The notes: generated by a model from the letters alone, not told the origin. Positions 7,456 to 16,839 are shown, numbered from the stretch's first letter. The stretch: 64,000 nucleotides of DNA from JACCTU01 sp963700495 (GCA_963700495.1 CAVOXT010000006.1:186001-250000), one strand, 5' to 3'. Program-made: numbers and translations.

Positions 7456-9258
7456 GTGCGCGCGCTGGCGTTGCCTTCCAGGCAACTCGCTGCGCTCGTC
7501 GTCCCCGTCTCCGTAGCCGGAGTCGGGGTCGTCGGCGCTGCTACGTACTCCCTGATCACGGGAGGCGCCAGCGCGGCCACAATCTTTTCGATCGTCGCGA
7601 TGTTCGCGGCGTGCGTGCTGGCGGAGCGGTACCCCGTCAGCCTCGACGGCGTGGACGCAGGCGGGGTCACGCTGTCGTACTCGTTCGTGATCTCGGCCGT
7701 CGTGCTGTTCGGCTGGGAGGCTGGGGTGCTCATCGTCGCGGCGTCAACCGCGATCATGCAGCTCCTCCAGCATCGCCCGGCGATTCGCGTCACGTTCAAC
7801 GTCGCGGTCTTCTCGCTCGCGGCGTTTGCTTGCGCGATCGCGATCGCGCCGTTCGACCCCGAGAGCGCGGCCGGACTCGTGGTTACGGTCGCCGTCGCGG
7901 CAGCGGTCAACTATTCGGTGAACATGGTCCTGATCACGGCTGCCGTCGCGATCAGCTCGAAGAAGTCCTACATCGGGCTGCTCCACACGAACGTCCGGGG
8001 CACGATCGTCCCCTTCGCCCTGATGGGCTCGGCGTCGCTGATGCTCGTCGTGCTCTGGGAGCGCTCGCCCTTCCTCTCGTTCGTCCTGATCGGGCCGCTC
8101 CTCGCGATCGCGCTCTACCAGCGCTCGACCTACCGCGCGCTGCGGGCGATGCGGCTGGCCCTGACCGATCCGCTTACGAACCTGGGCAACCACCGGCACT
8201 TCCACGAGCGCCTGCAGCGCGAGCTCGCGCTGGCAGAGGAGAACGACGAGCCGCTCTCGCTGTGCCTGGTGGACATCGACGACTTCAAGCGGATCAACGA
8301 CCGCTTCGGCCACCCGGCCGGCGACGGCGTGCTCGGCCAGGTGGGCAAGCGCCTGCGCCAGGGCGGCGAGGCGTTCCGGCTCGGCGGCGACGAGTTCGCC
8401 GTCCTGATTCCGGGGTTGAACGGGAAACAGGCTCTTACGGCCGCGAGCTCGATCGTCGACCGCGTGGCGGCGCTCGACCTCGAGCACATCGGCCCGATCA
8501 CCGTCAGCGCCGGGCTTGCGACCTATCCGGTCCAGGGCGTCGGCCGAGACGAGCTGATCAGACTTGCCGACTCCGCGCTCTACTGGGCGAAGGAGCACGG
8601 CAAGAACCAGGTGCGGGCATATCGCCCGGACGTGGTCGAGCTGGCAGAGTTGCGGCGACTCGCCGCCGGCCCCGACCGGGCGGCCCGCTACCGGGCTGCG
8701 GCAAGCCTCGCGAAAGCGGTCGACGCGCGCGACGTCTACACGGGGTCGCACTCGCAGCGGGTCGGCGAGCTGGCCGCGCTCATTGCGACGCGCCTGGGGG
8801 CGGACCCCGAGCTGATCGAGCTGATCAGGCTCGCCGGCTCGCTGCACGACCTCGGCAAGCTCGCGATCCCGGAGGAGATCCTCCGCAAGCCGGCCCCGCT
8901 CACAGAGGCGGAGCGGATGGTGCTCGAGCGGCATCCGCAGATCGGGTTCCGGATGCTCGAGAGCCTCGGCGTCGATCCCGTCGCCGACTGGGTCCTGCAT
9001 CACCACGAGCGCTGGGACGGTGCCGGCTATCCCGACGGGCTGCCCGCAGAGGAGATCCCGCTCGGGGCCCGGATCATCTTCGTCGCCGACGCGTACGACG
9101 CGATGACGTCCGACCGCGTCTACCGCCGGCGGCTGACGGCAGAGGACGCTCTCGACGAGCTCGAGCGCTGCGCGGGTACGCAGTTCGACCCGGAGGTCGT
9201 TGCCGCATTCGCAGACGAGCTCGGAATCATGCGCCCGGTTCCGGCGCTCGCCTCCTAG
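7456..9258 (+). CDS. membrane-bound GGDEF/HD-GYP protein (diguanylate cyclase and c-di-GMP phosphodiesterase)
   Basis: A 600-residue bifunctional cyclic-di-GMP enzyme. Residues ~1-235 hold about seven hydrophobic helices (an uncharacterised MASE-like membrane sensor). The GGDEF domain follows with intact RLGGDEF near residue 310 and metal Asp in LVDIDDFKRIND. The usual RxxD inhibitory site is absent (RQGG in its place). The HD-GYP domain has HDLGK (~464) and HHERWDGAGYPDG (~516), so hydrolysis should also be possible. GTG 7456 is chosen because it lies 10 nt after the peptide gene's stop, exactly as in the downstream paralogous pair; longer upstream starts would run through the NlpC gene. The N-terminal half is clearly homologous to that of the next cyclase, showing tandem duplication with later gain or loss of HD-GYP. 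Confidence 0.92.
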   Translation: MRALALPSRQLAALVVPVSVAGVGVVGAATYSLITGGASAATIFSIVAMFAACVLAERYPVSLDGVDAGGVTLSYSFVISAVVLFGWEAGVLIVAASTAIMQLLQHRPAIRVTFNVAVFSLAAFACAIAIAPFDPESAAGLVVTVAVAAAVNYSVNMVLITAAVAISSKKSYIGLLHTNVRGTIVPFALMGSASLMLVVLWERSPFLSFVLIGPLLAIALYQRSTYRALRAMRLALTDPLTNLGNHRHFHERLQRELALAEENDEPLSLCLVDIDDFKRINDRFGHPAGDGVLGQVGKRLRQGGEAFRLGGDEFAVLIPGLNGKQALTAASSIVDRVAALDLEHIGPITVSAGLATYPVQGVGRDELIRLADSALYWAKEHGKNQVRAYRPDVVELAELRRLAAGPDRAARYRAAASLAKAVDARDVYTGSHSQRVGELAALIATRLGADPELIELIRLAGSLHDLGKLAIPEEILRKPAPLTEAERMVLERHPQIGFRMLESLGVDPVADWVLHHHERWDGAGYPDGLPAEEIPLGARIIFVADAYDAMTSDRVYRRRLTAEDALDELERCAGTQFDPEVVAAFADELGIMRPVPALAS

Positions 9259-9285
9259 GGCGGATCACCCTTTCAAGCTCGGGAC

Positions 9286-9301
9286 CACCCCATTGAGTGA
9301 T
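9286..9301 (+). promoter_or_regulatory. conserved 16-bp motif upstream of peptide/diguanylate-cyclase unit 2
   Basis: CACCCCATTGAGTGAT matches the 7265-7280 motif in 13 of 16 positions and lies 59 nt before the second small peptide gene. It is enclosed by CTCGG...CCGAG arms. Conservation in position and sequence between the two units suggests shared control. Confidence 0.5.
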
Positions 9302-9360
9302 TCCGAGGGTTGCGTCTACACCCATGATGAGTGGATTCGAATCAACCGACAAGGGGCAGC

Positions 9361-9471
9361 ATGATGCAGTTCAAGGTGAAGTCCGCGCTGACCGTCACGA
9401 TGCTGACGGCAATGAGCGCGGCCGCAGGCTTCTCCTCATTCGACTTCCGCTGGCTCAGCTTCTTCTGGTAG
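9361..9471 (+). CDS. 36-aa hydrophobic Trp-ended peptide preceding a diguanylate cyclase (paralogue)
   Basis: ATG 9361 has an AAGGGG Shine-Dalgarno. The peptide starts MMQFKVKSAL, has a hydrophobic middle (TVTMLTAMSAAAG) and ends FRWLSFFW immediately before TAG. Like the 31-aa peptide at 7350 it has the MxQ-aromatic-K-V start, a Lys/Arg before the hydrophobic segment and an aromatic C-terminus with a terminal Trp. It also ends exactly 10 nt before the start of a membrane diguanylate cyclase. Two independent occurrences in the same arrangement make coding function likely. Family and role are unknown. Confidence 0.72.
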   Translation: MMQFKVKSALTVTMLTAMSAAAGFSSFDFRWLSFFW

Positions 9472-9481
9472 GCGGATAGCG

Positions 9482-10867
9482 ATGCGCGTCCAACCCGTCG
9501 GCGCGAGAGGCCGGGGGGGTGGGGTCAGGCCAGACGAGCGCCGGGCGTTCTCCCGGTTGCTCCCGACCCTCTTGCCGGTCGTCGCCGCCGGAGCTGCCGT
9601 GCTGGCCGCGGCCGTGCTCTCCGTCGTCACGGCACCCCCTTCCCTGGCCGGAGCCGCCGGCGTGCTCGCTCTCTTCGCGGCCGCGCTGCTCGCCGAGGCC
9701 TACCCCGTACCGGTCGAGAGCCTGCCGGGCGGATACGTCTCCCTAGCGGCCGTCTTCTTTGTCGGCGCCGCGGTCCTCTTCGGGCCTGCGGAGGCGGCCG
9801 TCATTGCGGTCGGCGTCCGCGTGACCCTCGACCTCGCGCAGCACCGGCCCCGTGTGCGCCTGCTCTACAACGGCGGTGCGTACGCGCTCAGCGCGGGAGC
9901 CGCCGGCGCCGCCGCGGCAGCGGTCGGATCGGGTTCTGTCGGCCATCTCGTGCTGCAGGTGGTCGCGGCCGCCTGCGCGTACTACGTGGTCAACGTCGTG
10001 CTGATCTCCGCGGCGATCGCTCGTTGGGCGGGCGAGCCGTTCTTCTCCATCCTCCGCACGAGCGCGTACTGGACGATCGTCCCGTTCGCGATCATGACCT
10101 CGGGCTCGCTCATGCTCGCGGTGCTCTGGGAGCGCTCTCCGCCGCTCGCGCTCGCACTCTTTGGGCCGCTGCTCGCGGTCGCGCTCTACCAGCGCTCGAT
10201 GCACCAGGCGCTCGTCGCGACGAGGCTCGCGCTGACCGACGCACTCACGGGCCTCGGGAACCAGGGGCACTTCCACGAGCGGCTGCAGCAGGAGCTCGAC
10301 GAGGCCGAGGCAGAACATCGGCCGCTTGCGCTCTGCCTGCTCGACGTGGACGAGCTGAAGCTCGTCAACGACCGTTACGGTCACGCGGTCGGAGACCGGC
10401 TACTCGCGATGGTCGGGTCCTGCCTCCGCCACGGCGGAGAGGCGTTCCGCGTCGGCGGCGACGAGTTCGCCCTGCTGCTACCCCGGCGCGAGGCGGAAGA
10501 CGCTCTCCCGATCGCCGAGGCCGTCCTCCGGCGAGTGACGGCGCTCGAGGTCGTCCCGGGCCACCAAACGCGCATCTCGGCGGGTCTCGCCGTCTTCCCG
10601 ACCCGAACCCGACAGCGAAGCGGCCTCTACCGGGCCGCCGACGAGGCTCTCTATGCCTCGAAGCGCGAAGGGCTGAACCGCGTGCACGTCTACGGCGGGG
10701 ACAACGATCCCCGTCCGCTCGGACGCCGTAGCCTGAGACCGCGGGTTCAGAGCGGGATGTTTCCGTGCTTGCGGCGCGGGCGCTCCTCGCGTTTCGTCAG
10801 CGCCGTCTCGAGTGCGTCGATCAGCACCGGCCGCGTCCGGCGCGGCTCGATCACGTCGTCGACGTAG
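9482..10867 (+). CDS. membrane-bound diguanylate cyclase (GGDEF)
   Basis: A 461-residue protein with an N-terminal membrane region of about seven helices homologous to the preceding cyclase (shared segments such as TIVPFAIMTSGSLMLAVLWERSP and ALYQRSM). A single GGDEF domain follows with FRVGGDEFALLLPR near residue 325 and LLDVDELKLVNDRYGH. The I-site RxxD is absent (RHGG), so product inhibition at that site is not expected. No HD-GYP domain is present. The last ~45 residues after VHVYGGDNDPRP are Arg-rich and read antisense through the 3' end of the carboxyltransferase gene (121 bp overlap), so the natural C-terminus may have been extended by loss of a stop. ATG start, 10 nt after the small peptide gene. 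Confidence 0.9.
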   Translation: MRVQPVGARGRGGGVRPDERRAFSRLLPTLLPVVAAGAAVLAAAVLSVVTAPPSLAGAAGVLALFAAALLAEAYPVPVESLPGGYVSLAAVFFVGAAVLFGPAEAAVIAVGVRVTLDLAQHRPRVRLLYNGGAYALSAGAAGAAAAAVGSGSVGHLVLQVVAAACAYYVVNVVLISAAIARWAGEPFFSILRTSAYWTIVPFAIMTSGSLMLAVLWERSPPLALALFGPLLAVALYQRSMHQALVATRLALTDALTGLGNQGHFHERLQQELDEAEAEHRPLALCLLDVDELKLVNDRYGHAVGDRLLAMVGSCLRHGGEAFRVGGDEFALLLPRREAEDALPIAEAVLRRVTALEVVPGHQTRISAGLAVFPTRTRQRSGLYRAADEALYASKREGLNRVHVYGGDNDPRPLGRRSLRPRVQSGMFPCLRRGRSSRFVSAVSSASISTGRVRRGSITSST

Positions 10868-12333
10868 CCCCGCTCGGCAGCCGCGTAGGGGTTCGCGAAG
10901 CGCTCCTTGTAGTCCGCGATCAGCTCCCGCCTGCGGGCCTCGGGATCTGCGGCGTCTGCCAGCTCCCGCCGAAAGACGATGTTGACAGCACCCTCCGGCC
11001 CCATCACCGCGACCTCGGCCGTGGGCCACGCGAAGTTGAAGTCGGCGCGGATGTGTTTCGAGCTCATGACGTCGTAGGCGCCGCCGTAGGCCTTCCGCGT
11101 GATCACCGCGAGCTTCGGCACGGTGGCCTCCGCGTAGGCGTAGAGCAGCTTCGCGCCGTGGCGGATGATCCCGCCCCACTCCTGCGCCGTCCCCGGCAGG
11201 AAGCCCGGCACGTCGACGAAGGTGACCACCGGGATGTTGAAGGCGTCGCAGAAGCGCACGAACCGCGCCGCCTTGGTCGACGAGTCGATGTCGAGGACGC
11301 CGGCGAGCGCGCGCGGCTGGTTCCCGACGACGCCGACGGAATGTCCGCCGAGGCGCGCGAAGCCGACGACGATGTTCTCGGCCCAGCGCTCGTGCACCTC
11401 GAGGAACTGTCCGCCGTCGACGACGCGCGTGACCACCTGCTTGATGTCGTACGGCCTCGCCGGGTCGTCGGGGACGATCGTGTCGAGCTCGGGATCCTCG
11501 CGGTCGACGGGGTCCGTGGGCTCCGCGTACGCCGGAGGGTCGAGGTTGTTCTGCGGCAGGAAGCTGAGCAGGTACCGCGCGTCGTCGAGCGCCGACTCCT
11601 CGTCGGGCGAGATGAAGTGCGCGACCCCTGAGCGGCCGGCGTGTGTCGCGGCGCCGCCGAGCTCCTCGAAGCTCACCTCCTCGCCGGTCACGGTCTTCAC
11701 GACGTCGGGGCCGGTGATGAACATGTACGAGGTCCCCTCGACCATCAGCACGAAGTCGGTGATCGCGGGCGAGTAGACGGCGCCGCCCGCGGACGGGCCC
11801 ATGACGAGGCTGATCTGCGGGATCACGCCCGAGCACTGGACGTTTCGCCAGAAGATCTCCGCGTAGCCCGCGAGCGAGACGACACCTTCCTGGATGCGCG
11901 CGCCGCCGGAGTCGTTGATCCCGATCACCGGGCAGCCGAACTTCGCCGCGAGGTCCATCACCTTGCAGATCTTCTCGGCGAAGACCTCGGAGAGGCTGCC
12001 GCCGAAGACCGTGAAGTCCTGCGAGAAGACGAAGACCTTCCGCCCGAAGATCGTCCCGTACCCGGTGACGACGGCGTCGCCGTAGGGGCGCCGCTCGAGC
12101 ATCCCGAAGTTCGACTCGCGGTGGCGGACGTAGCGGTCGAGCTCGACGAACGAGTCCGGGTCGAGCAGCCGGACTGCGCGCTCGCGCGCGAGCAGCTTGC
12201 CGGCGGCGCGGTGCTTCTCGACCGCCTGCGCGTTCCCGGAGTGGAGTGCCTGGTCGCGCAGCTCGCGCAGCTGCTCGAGCTTCCCGTGCGTGGAGTCCCC
12301 GCTCGGAGGCGGGCGCTCGTCCGTCGCAGCCAT
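10747..12333 (-). CDS. acyl-CoA carboxylase beta subunit (carboxyltransferase; PccB/AccD type)
   Basis: A 528-residue carboxyltransferase that transfers the carboxyl group from biotin to an acyl-CoA. Both crotonase-like halves are present: INDSGGARIQEGVVSLAGYAEIF and GPSAGGAVYSPAITDFVLM in the N-terminal half, and VDVPGFLPGTAQEWGGIIRHGAKLLYAYAEATVPK in the C-terminal half, ending in RKHGNIPL as PccB/AccD5 proteins do. Start chosen at ATG 12333 (MAATDERPPPSGD), where homologues begin; an in-frame upstream extension would run into the palindrome. Its alpha-chain partner is probably the biotin carboxylase-BCCP at 3717-5477. Substrate (acetyl-, propionyl- or longer acyl-CoA) cannot be fixed from sequence. 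Confidence 0.94.
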   Translation of the reverse strand: MAATDERPPPSGDSTHGKLEQLRELRDQALHSGNAQAVEKHRAAGKLLARERAVRLLDPDSFVELDRYVRHRESNFGMLERRPYGDAVVTGYGTIFGRKVFVFSQDFTVFGGSLSEVFAEKICKVMDLAAKFGCPVIGINDSGGARIQEGVVSLAGYAEIFWRNVQCSGVIPQISLVMGPSAGGAVYSPAITDFVLMVEGTSYMFITGPDVVKTVTGEEVSFEELGGAATHAGRSGVAHFISPDEESALDDARYLLSFLPQNNLDPPAYAEPTDPVDREDPELDTIVPDDPARPYDIKQVVTRVVDGGQFLEVHERWAENIVVGFARLGGHSVGVVGNQPRALAGVLDIDSSTKAARFVRFCDAFNIPVVTFVDVPGFLPGTAQEWGGIIRHGAKLLYAYAEATVPKLAVITRKAYGGAYDVMSSKHIRADFNFAWPTAEVAVMGPEGAVNIVFRRELADAADPEARRRELIADYKERFANPYAAAERGYVDDVIEPRRTRPVLIDALETALTKREERPRRKHGNIPL

Positions 12334-12351
12334 GGCGCGGAGCGTACTCCA

Positions 12352-12378
12352 GAGTTTGTGGCTCAGAGCCACAAACTC
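12352..12378. promoter_or_regulatory. 27-bp perfect palindrome (operator or terminator)
   Basis: Arms GAGTTTGTGGCTC and GAGCCACAAACTC flank a single A. It lies between the carboxyltransferase start and the stop of the small HTH gene. The same TTGTGGCTC-N-GAGCCACAA core recurs at 12760-12781 on the other side of that gene. The lack of a T-run after it on either strand favours an operator over a terminator. Confidence 0.6.
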
Positions 12379-12381
12379 CGG

Positions 12382-12699
12382 CTACCCATGGCGCTCGCGG
12401 ATCTCCGCAGCCCTGTCGGCCACCTCATACGCGTTCACGAAGCGACCCAGGATCGCTCTTGTCGCCACGTCCTCTACGAGCGCCCGCATCGCATCGTGGC
12501 GCATCCGCTCGGTCACGACTCGTTCGCGCTCGTCCAGCACGAGGCGCCGCAGATGCACGTAGCTGGGCCGCGGGAGACCCAACCGCCACGCCGCCTCGCC
12601 AACCCGCCGGCTGGTTTCCGCGATCGGGCGGCCCGGGTCGTCAAGCGCACGAATCGCCTGGTGGATGCGGTCGTCGTAGCGAGGCGCGAACGGGAGCAC
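12382..12699 (-). CDS. small HTH-like protein of unknown function (105 aa)
   Basis: A 105-residue protein with the pattern PGRPIAETSRRVGEAAWRLG followed by LPRPSYVHLRRLV, resembling a helix-turn-helix of short actinobacterial DNA-binding proteins (a RxVGxxAxxLGLxRPSY signature I have seen in unassigned proteins). The C-terminal half is helical and acidic/basic mixed. No signal or membrane segment. It is bracketed by palindromes with an identical TTGTGGCTC half-site (12352-12378 and 12760-12781), plus a related TGTCACA palindrome at 12734-12751 directly upstream of its GTG start, so autoregulation is plausible. Function otherwise unknown. Confidence 0.65.
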   Translation of the reverse strand: MLPFAPRYDDRIHQAIRALDDPGRPIAETSRRVGEAAWRLGLPRPSYVHLRRLVLDERERVVTERMRHDAMRALVEDVATRAILGRFVNAYEVADRAAEIRERHG

Positions 12700-12733
12700 G
12701 CCTGTCAGCGTGCGGTTGCGCTGCGACGGGAAG

Positions 12734-12751
12734 TGTCACAGCTTTGTGACA
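12734..12751. promoter_or_regulatory. palindrome upstream of the HTH gene
   Basis: TGTCACA and TGTGACA arms around GCTT. The TTGTG/CACAA-like core is shared with the neighbouring palindromes, and its place upstream of the HTH gene suits an operator. Confidence 0.4.
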
Positions 12752-12759
12752 AAAAGAGG

Positions 12760-12781
12760 CTTGTGGCTCTGAGCCACAAAG
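12760..12781. promoter_or_regulatory. second TTGTGGCTC palindrome, upstream of PLP enzyme and HTH gene
   Basis: TTGTGGCTC-T-GAGCCACAA (9-bp arms) repeats the half-site of the 27-bp palindrome. It lies between the divergent HTH gene and the PLP enzyme, just upstream of the latter's -10-like box at 12792. Confidence 0.55.
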
Positions 12782-12791
12782 TCAGGGCGCG

Positions 12792-12797
12792 TAGAGT
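12792..12797 (+). promoter_or_regulatory. -10-like TAGAGT box of the PLP enzyme gene
   Basis: TAGAGT ends 6 nt before ATG 12804, with no Shine-Dalgarno between them. Confidence 0.5.
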
Positions 12798-12803
12798 CGC
12801 GAC

Positions 12804-13772
12804 ATGGCCCGGCCGCCGCTCGACCGCTCGACGATCTGGCCGTACGAGGACGGCGAGCCCGGCGAGTTCTACTACTCGCGCTACGGCAACCCCACGCAGG
12901 CAGCGGCCGAGCGGGCACTCGGTGAGCTCGAGGGCGGCGAGGCGCTGCTGTTCGCGTCAGGGACGGGTGCCGGGACCGCGGTCGTGCTCGGCCTCCTCGC
13001 GCCGGGCTCGACGATCGCCCTCGCCGAGGGCGGGTACTACGGCACCTCGGTGCTCTTCCGGGAGCTCGAGCGCTGGGGCCTGCGGTTCGTCGAGTTCGAC
13101 CAGACCGGGCCTCCGCCCGACGGAGCCGACCTCGTCTGGCTCGAAGCGCCGTCCAACCCGTTCCTGACGATGCCCGACCTCGACGCGGCCGCGCGGCACC
13201 CAGGGACGGTCCTCGTCGATGCTACGGCCGCGACGCCCGTCTACCTGCGCGCGCTCGATCGCGGCGCCGACTACGTCCTCCACTCGGCGACGAAGTTCCT
13301 GACCGGCCACCACGATGTGCTGCTCGGCGCAGTCGTCTGCAAGGACACCGACAACGCCCGGAGACTGCGAGATCTGCGCGGCAGGACCGGCATCACGGCC
13401 TCGGCGGAGAGCGCCTGGCTCCTGCACCGCGGGCTGGAGACCCTCGAAGTTCGGATGCTCAGGCACACGGAGAACGCGACCGTGATCGCGGAGCGGCTCG
13501 AGCGCCACGAGAGCGTCGAGCGGGTCCGTTATCCGGGCTTCGGCGGCCTGATGTCGTTCGACGTGGCCGGCGGAGGAGACGCTGCCCGGCGCGTCGAGAC
13601 GTCAACCACCGTGATCCTCAACGCAACCAGTCTCGGAGGCGTGAAGTCCACGATCGAGACGCGAGCCCGCTGGGAAGGCGAGCGCGTCCCCGCGAACCTT
13701 GTCCGGCTGAGCGTCGGCCTCGAGCCCGTCGAAGAGCTCTGGGACGACCTGAATCGTGCGCTGAGCAGCTAG
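12804..13772 (+). CDS. Cys/Met metabolism PLP-dependent enzyme (cystathionine gamma-synthase/lyase family)
   Basis: A 322-residue fold-type I PLP enzyme. Visible are the SRYGNPTQAAAERALGELEGG segment, GGYYGTSVLFRELERWG (phosphate and ring contacts), LEAPSNPFL and the PLP-binding Lys in HSATKFLTGHHD. The C-terminal RLSVGLEPVEELWDDL is typical of the family. It is about 60 residues shorter than ordinary members (~380), with shortened loops rather than a broken end, so reaction specificity is uncertain: synthase, gamma-lyase and beta-lyase remain possible. A TAGAGT box sits 6 nt before the ATG, and a TTGTGGCTC palindrome lies just upstream, suggesting control by the small HTH protein. Confidence 0.88.
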   Translation: MARPPLDRSTIWPYEDGEPGEFYYSRYGNPTQAAAERALGELEGGEALLFASGTGAGTAVVLGLLAPGSTIALAEGGYYGTSVLFRELERWGLRFVEFDQTGPPPDGADLVWLEAPSNPFLTMPDLDAAARHPGTVLVDATAATPVYLRALDRGADYVLHSATKFLTGHHDVLLGAVVCKDTDNARRLRDLRGRTGITASAESAWLLHRGLETLEVRMLRHTENATVIAERLERHESVERVRYPGFGGLMSFDVAGGGDAARRVETSTTVILNATSLGGVKSTIETRARWEGERVPANLVRLSVGLEPVEELWDDLNRALSS

Positions 13773-13863
13773 CTTCGGCCCCGGCGCATAAGAGCGGCCC
13801 AGAACGGGAACACGGATCGGCGACCTGCGGACCCCGCAGATCTCGCTTTTGGAGGCACCCGAC

Positions 13864-15215
<1,352 letters not shown>

Positions 15216-15231
<16 letters not shown>

Positions 15232-16017
15232 GAGGTCACGTCGCGGCTGCGAGCGAAGATCCCGGGGTCGACCTGCTCCGCCGGCTCGCGGGCACGATGC
15301 CGCAGATCGTCTGGACCGCCGACCGCGATGGTCGCGCGACCTACTACAACCGCCGCTGGTGGGAGTACACGGGGCAGACGCCCGACCGGGCCGCCGAGGC
15401 GGGTTGGATAAGCTCGTTCGCGACCTTGGGCTTCGGTCGTACCTGACGAGTCCGACCGTCTGGAGTCGATCATCGACGAGCTGCTCCTCGCCAGCCACAT
15501 CGACTCGGGGCGGCTCCAGGTCTCGATCGAGGAGTGCGATATGCGCGAGCTGGCCGAGGGAGTCTTCGAGGCTGCAGAGACGCACCTGCCCGAGAACGTA
15601 AGCCTCGTGCTGGACGTCGACGACGACGTCCCGCCGGTCCGAGCGGACCCAAACCAGTGCGCCAGGTGATCGGCAACCTCGTCGACAACGCCGTCAAGTA
15701 CTCACCCGAAGGCGGCGAGGTACGCCTCGGTGTGGCGTCGAGCGGCGGCTCGGTGCTCCTCTCGATCACCGACAGCGGCCTCGGCAATTCCCGCGAACGA
15801 GCAGCGACGGATCTTCGAGAAGTTCTACCGCCTCGACCCCAACATGACGCGGGGAATCAGCGGCACCGGCCTCGGCCTCTACATCTCGAGCGAGCTCGTT
15901 CGCCGCTTCGACGGGCGCCTCTGGGTCGAGTCGAGCGAGGGCGAGGGCTCGACGTTCCCCGTGGAGCTGCCGGCGGCGGCGCCCAGGAAGCGCCGGCGCA
16001 AGACTGCCGTCGGCTGA
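15216..16017 (+). pseudogene. degenerate PAS-GAF-histidine kinase
   Basis: Fragments of one sensor kinase are spread over all three frames. A PAS start (MPQIVWTADRDGRATYYNRRWWEYTGQTPDRAAEAGW) in the frame of GTG 15216 stops at 15446. A GAF-like scrap (LVRDLGLRSYL) follows in the second frame. The last HisKA helix and dimerisation tail (ESDRLESIIDELLLASHIDSG) are in the third, broken near 15655. The N-box (RQVIGNLVDNAVKYSPEGG) runs until an extra base near 15786, and then comes the end of HATPase_c (IPANEQRRIFEKFYRLD, GTGLGLYISSELV). The phospho-acceptor His region is deleted. At least two large deletions and two indels make it non-functional; single-base errors alone cannot explain it. Confidence 0.85.
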
Positions 16018-16018
16018 G

Positions 16019-16091
16019 AGCCGGAGGCGGGACTCGAACCCACGACCCACGGTTTACAAAACCGTTGCTCTACCAACTGAGCTACTCCGGC
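16019..16091 (-). tRNA. tRNA-Thr (anticodon TGT)
   Basis: The minus strand folds into a full cloverleaf: acceptor GCCGGAG/CTCCGGC, D-arm with AGTTGGTAGAGC, anticodon stem ACGGT/ACCGT around loop TTTGTAA (anticodon TGT), and T-arm GTGGGTTCGAGTCCCGC. The discriminator base is T and CCA is not encoded. It reads ACA threonine codons. It lies 2 bp from the stop of the degenerate kinase. Confidence 0.95.
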
Positions 16092-16113
16092 GCAGAGCGC
16101 ATGGTAGCCGCGG

Positions 16114-16779
16114 CTACTGCAGAACCTGGCGGCCGCGCTGGTGCTGGAGCACCTTGCGCTTGACCCGCTGGAGCGCGTTGTCGATCGTCTTCGTGTCGCA
16201 GCCGAGCTCCTCGGCCATGTCCTCGTAGGAGCTGCCTTCGAGGTATAGGCGGAGCGCCTCGGACTCGAGCTGCGAGAGGCCCGTGCCGAGCGTGAAGACG
16301 AGGCTCTGGAGCTCCTCGCTCGAGATCACGACGATCGGAGGCTCGTCGACGGCGGGGCCTGGGAGCGCGTCGCCGAGCGTGCAGTCGCTCTCCGAGTCCT
16401 GGCCGGCGGGGGTCTGGCTGAACGAGACGTAGCCGTTCAGGGGCGCGTGCTTGAAGCGGGTCGCGGTCTTGATCGCGGTGATGATCTGGCGCGTGACGCA
16501 GAGCTCGGCGAACGAGCGAAACGAGGTCTCCTTGTCGGCCCGGAAATCCCGGACCGCCTTGTAGAGGCCGATCAGGCCCTCCTGGATCAAGTCCTCCGCG
16601 TCGCCACCGGCGAGGAAGTACGAGCTCGCCTTCAACCGCACGAACCCCGCGTAGCGCCGCATCAGCCCGTCGAGCGCGCTCGAGTCGCCGTTCCGGGCCC
16701 GCATCACGAGCTGGAGATCTTCGAGCTCCCGTTGGGCCCTCGTGGGGGTCTGCGTTGTGGGGGCTGGGCGGGCTGCCAT
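16114..16779 (-). CDS. SigH-like RNA polymerase sigma-70 family factor
   Basis: About 221 residues. Region 2 shows LMRRYAGFVRLKASSYFLAGGDAEDLIQEGLIGLYKAVRDFR, with the core-binding and -10 recognition segment SFRSFAELCVTRQIITAIK. Region 4 shows LSQLESEALRLYLEG followed by SYEDMAEELGCDTKTIDNALQRVKRK. The long region-2 match and the downstream position relative to yacP/rlmB/cysS mirror the Bacillus SigH locus. ATG 16779 is taken as the start; ATG 16824 in frame is an alternative, lying 15 nt after a TAACTT box at 16840-16845. A LexA-like palindrome lies 52 bp upstream of that alternative start, suggesting damage-linked control. An acidic linker between regions 2 and 4 is longer than in most SigH proteins. 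Confidence 0.88.
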   Translation of the reverse strand: MAARPAPTTQTPTRAQRELEDLQLVMRARNGDSSALDGLMRRYAGFVRLKASSYFLAGGDAEDLIQEGLIGLYKAVRDFRADKETSFRSFAELCVTRQIITAIKTATRFKHAPLNGYVSFSQTPAGQDSESDCTLGDALPGPAVDEPPIVVISSEELQSLVFTLGTGLSQLESEALRLYLEGSSYEDMAEELGCDTKTIDNALQRVKRKVLQHQRGRQVLQ

Positions 16780-16839
16780 GGCGCTCGACGGGTGAAGTCT
16801 CACCCTGAACTTGAGGTGGAACATAGCAACGACCGGACC

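Noticed and set aside
16018..16110. tRNA-associated phage attachment site
   Set aside because: The tRNA-Thr 3' end is not repeated nearby and no integrase is present.
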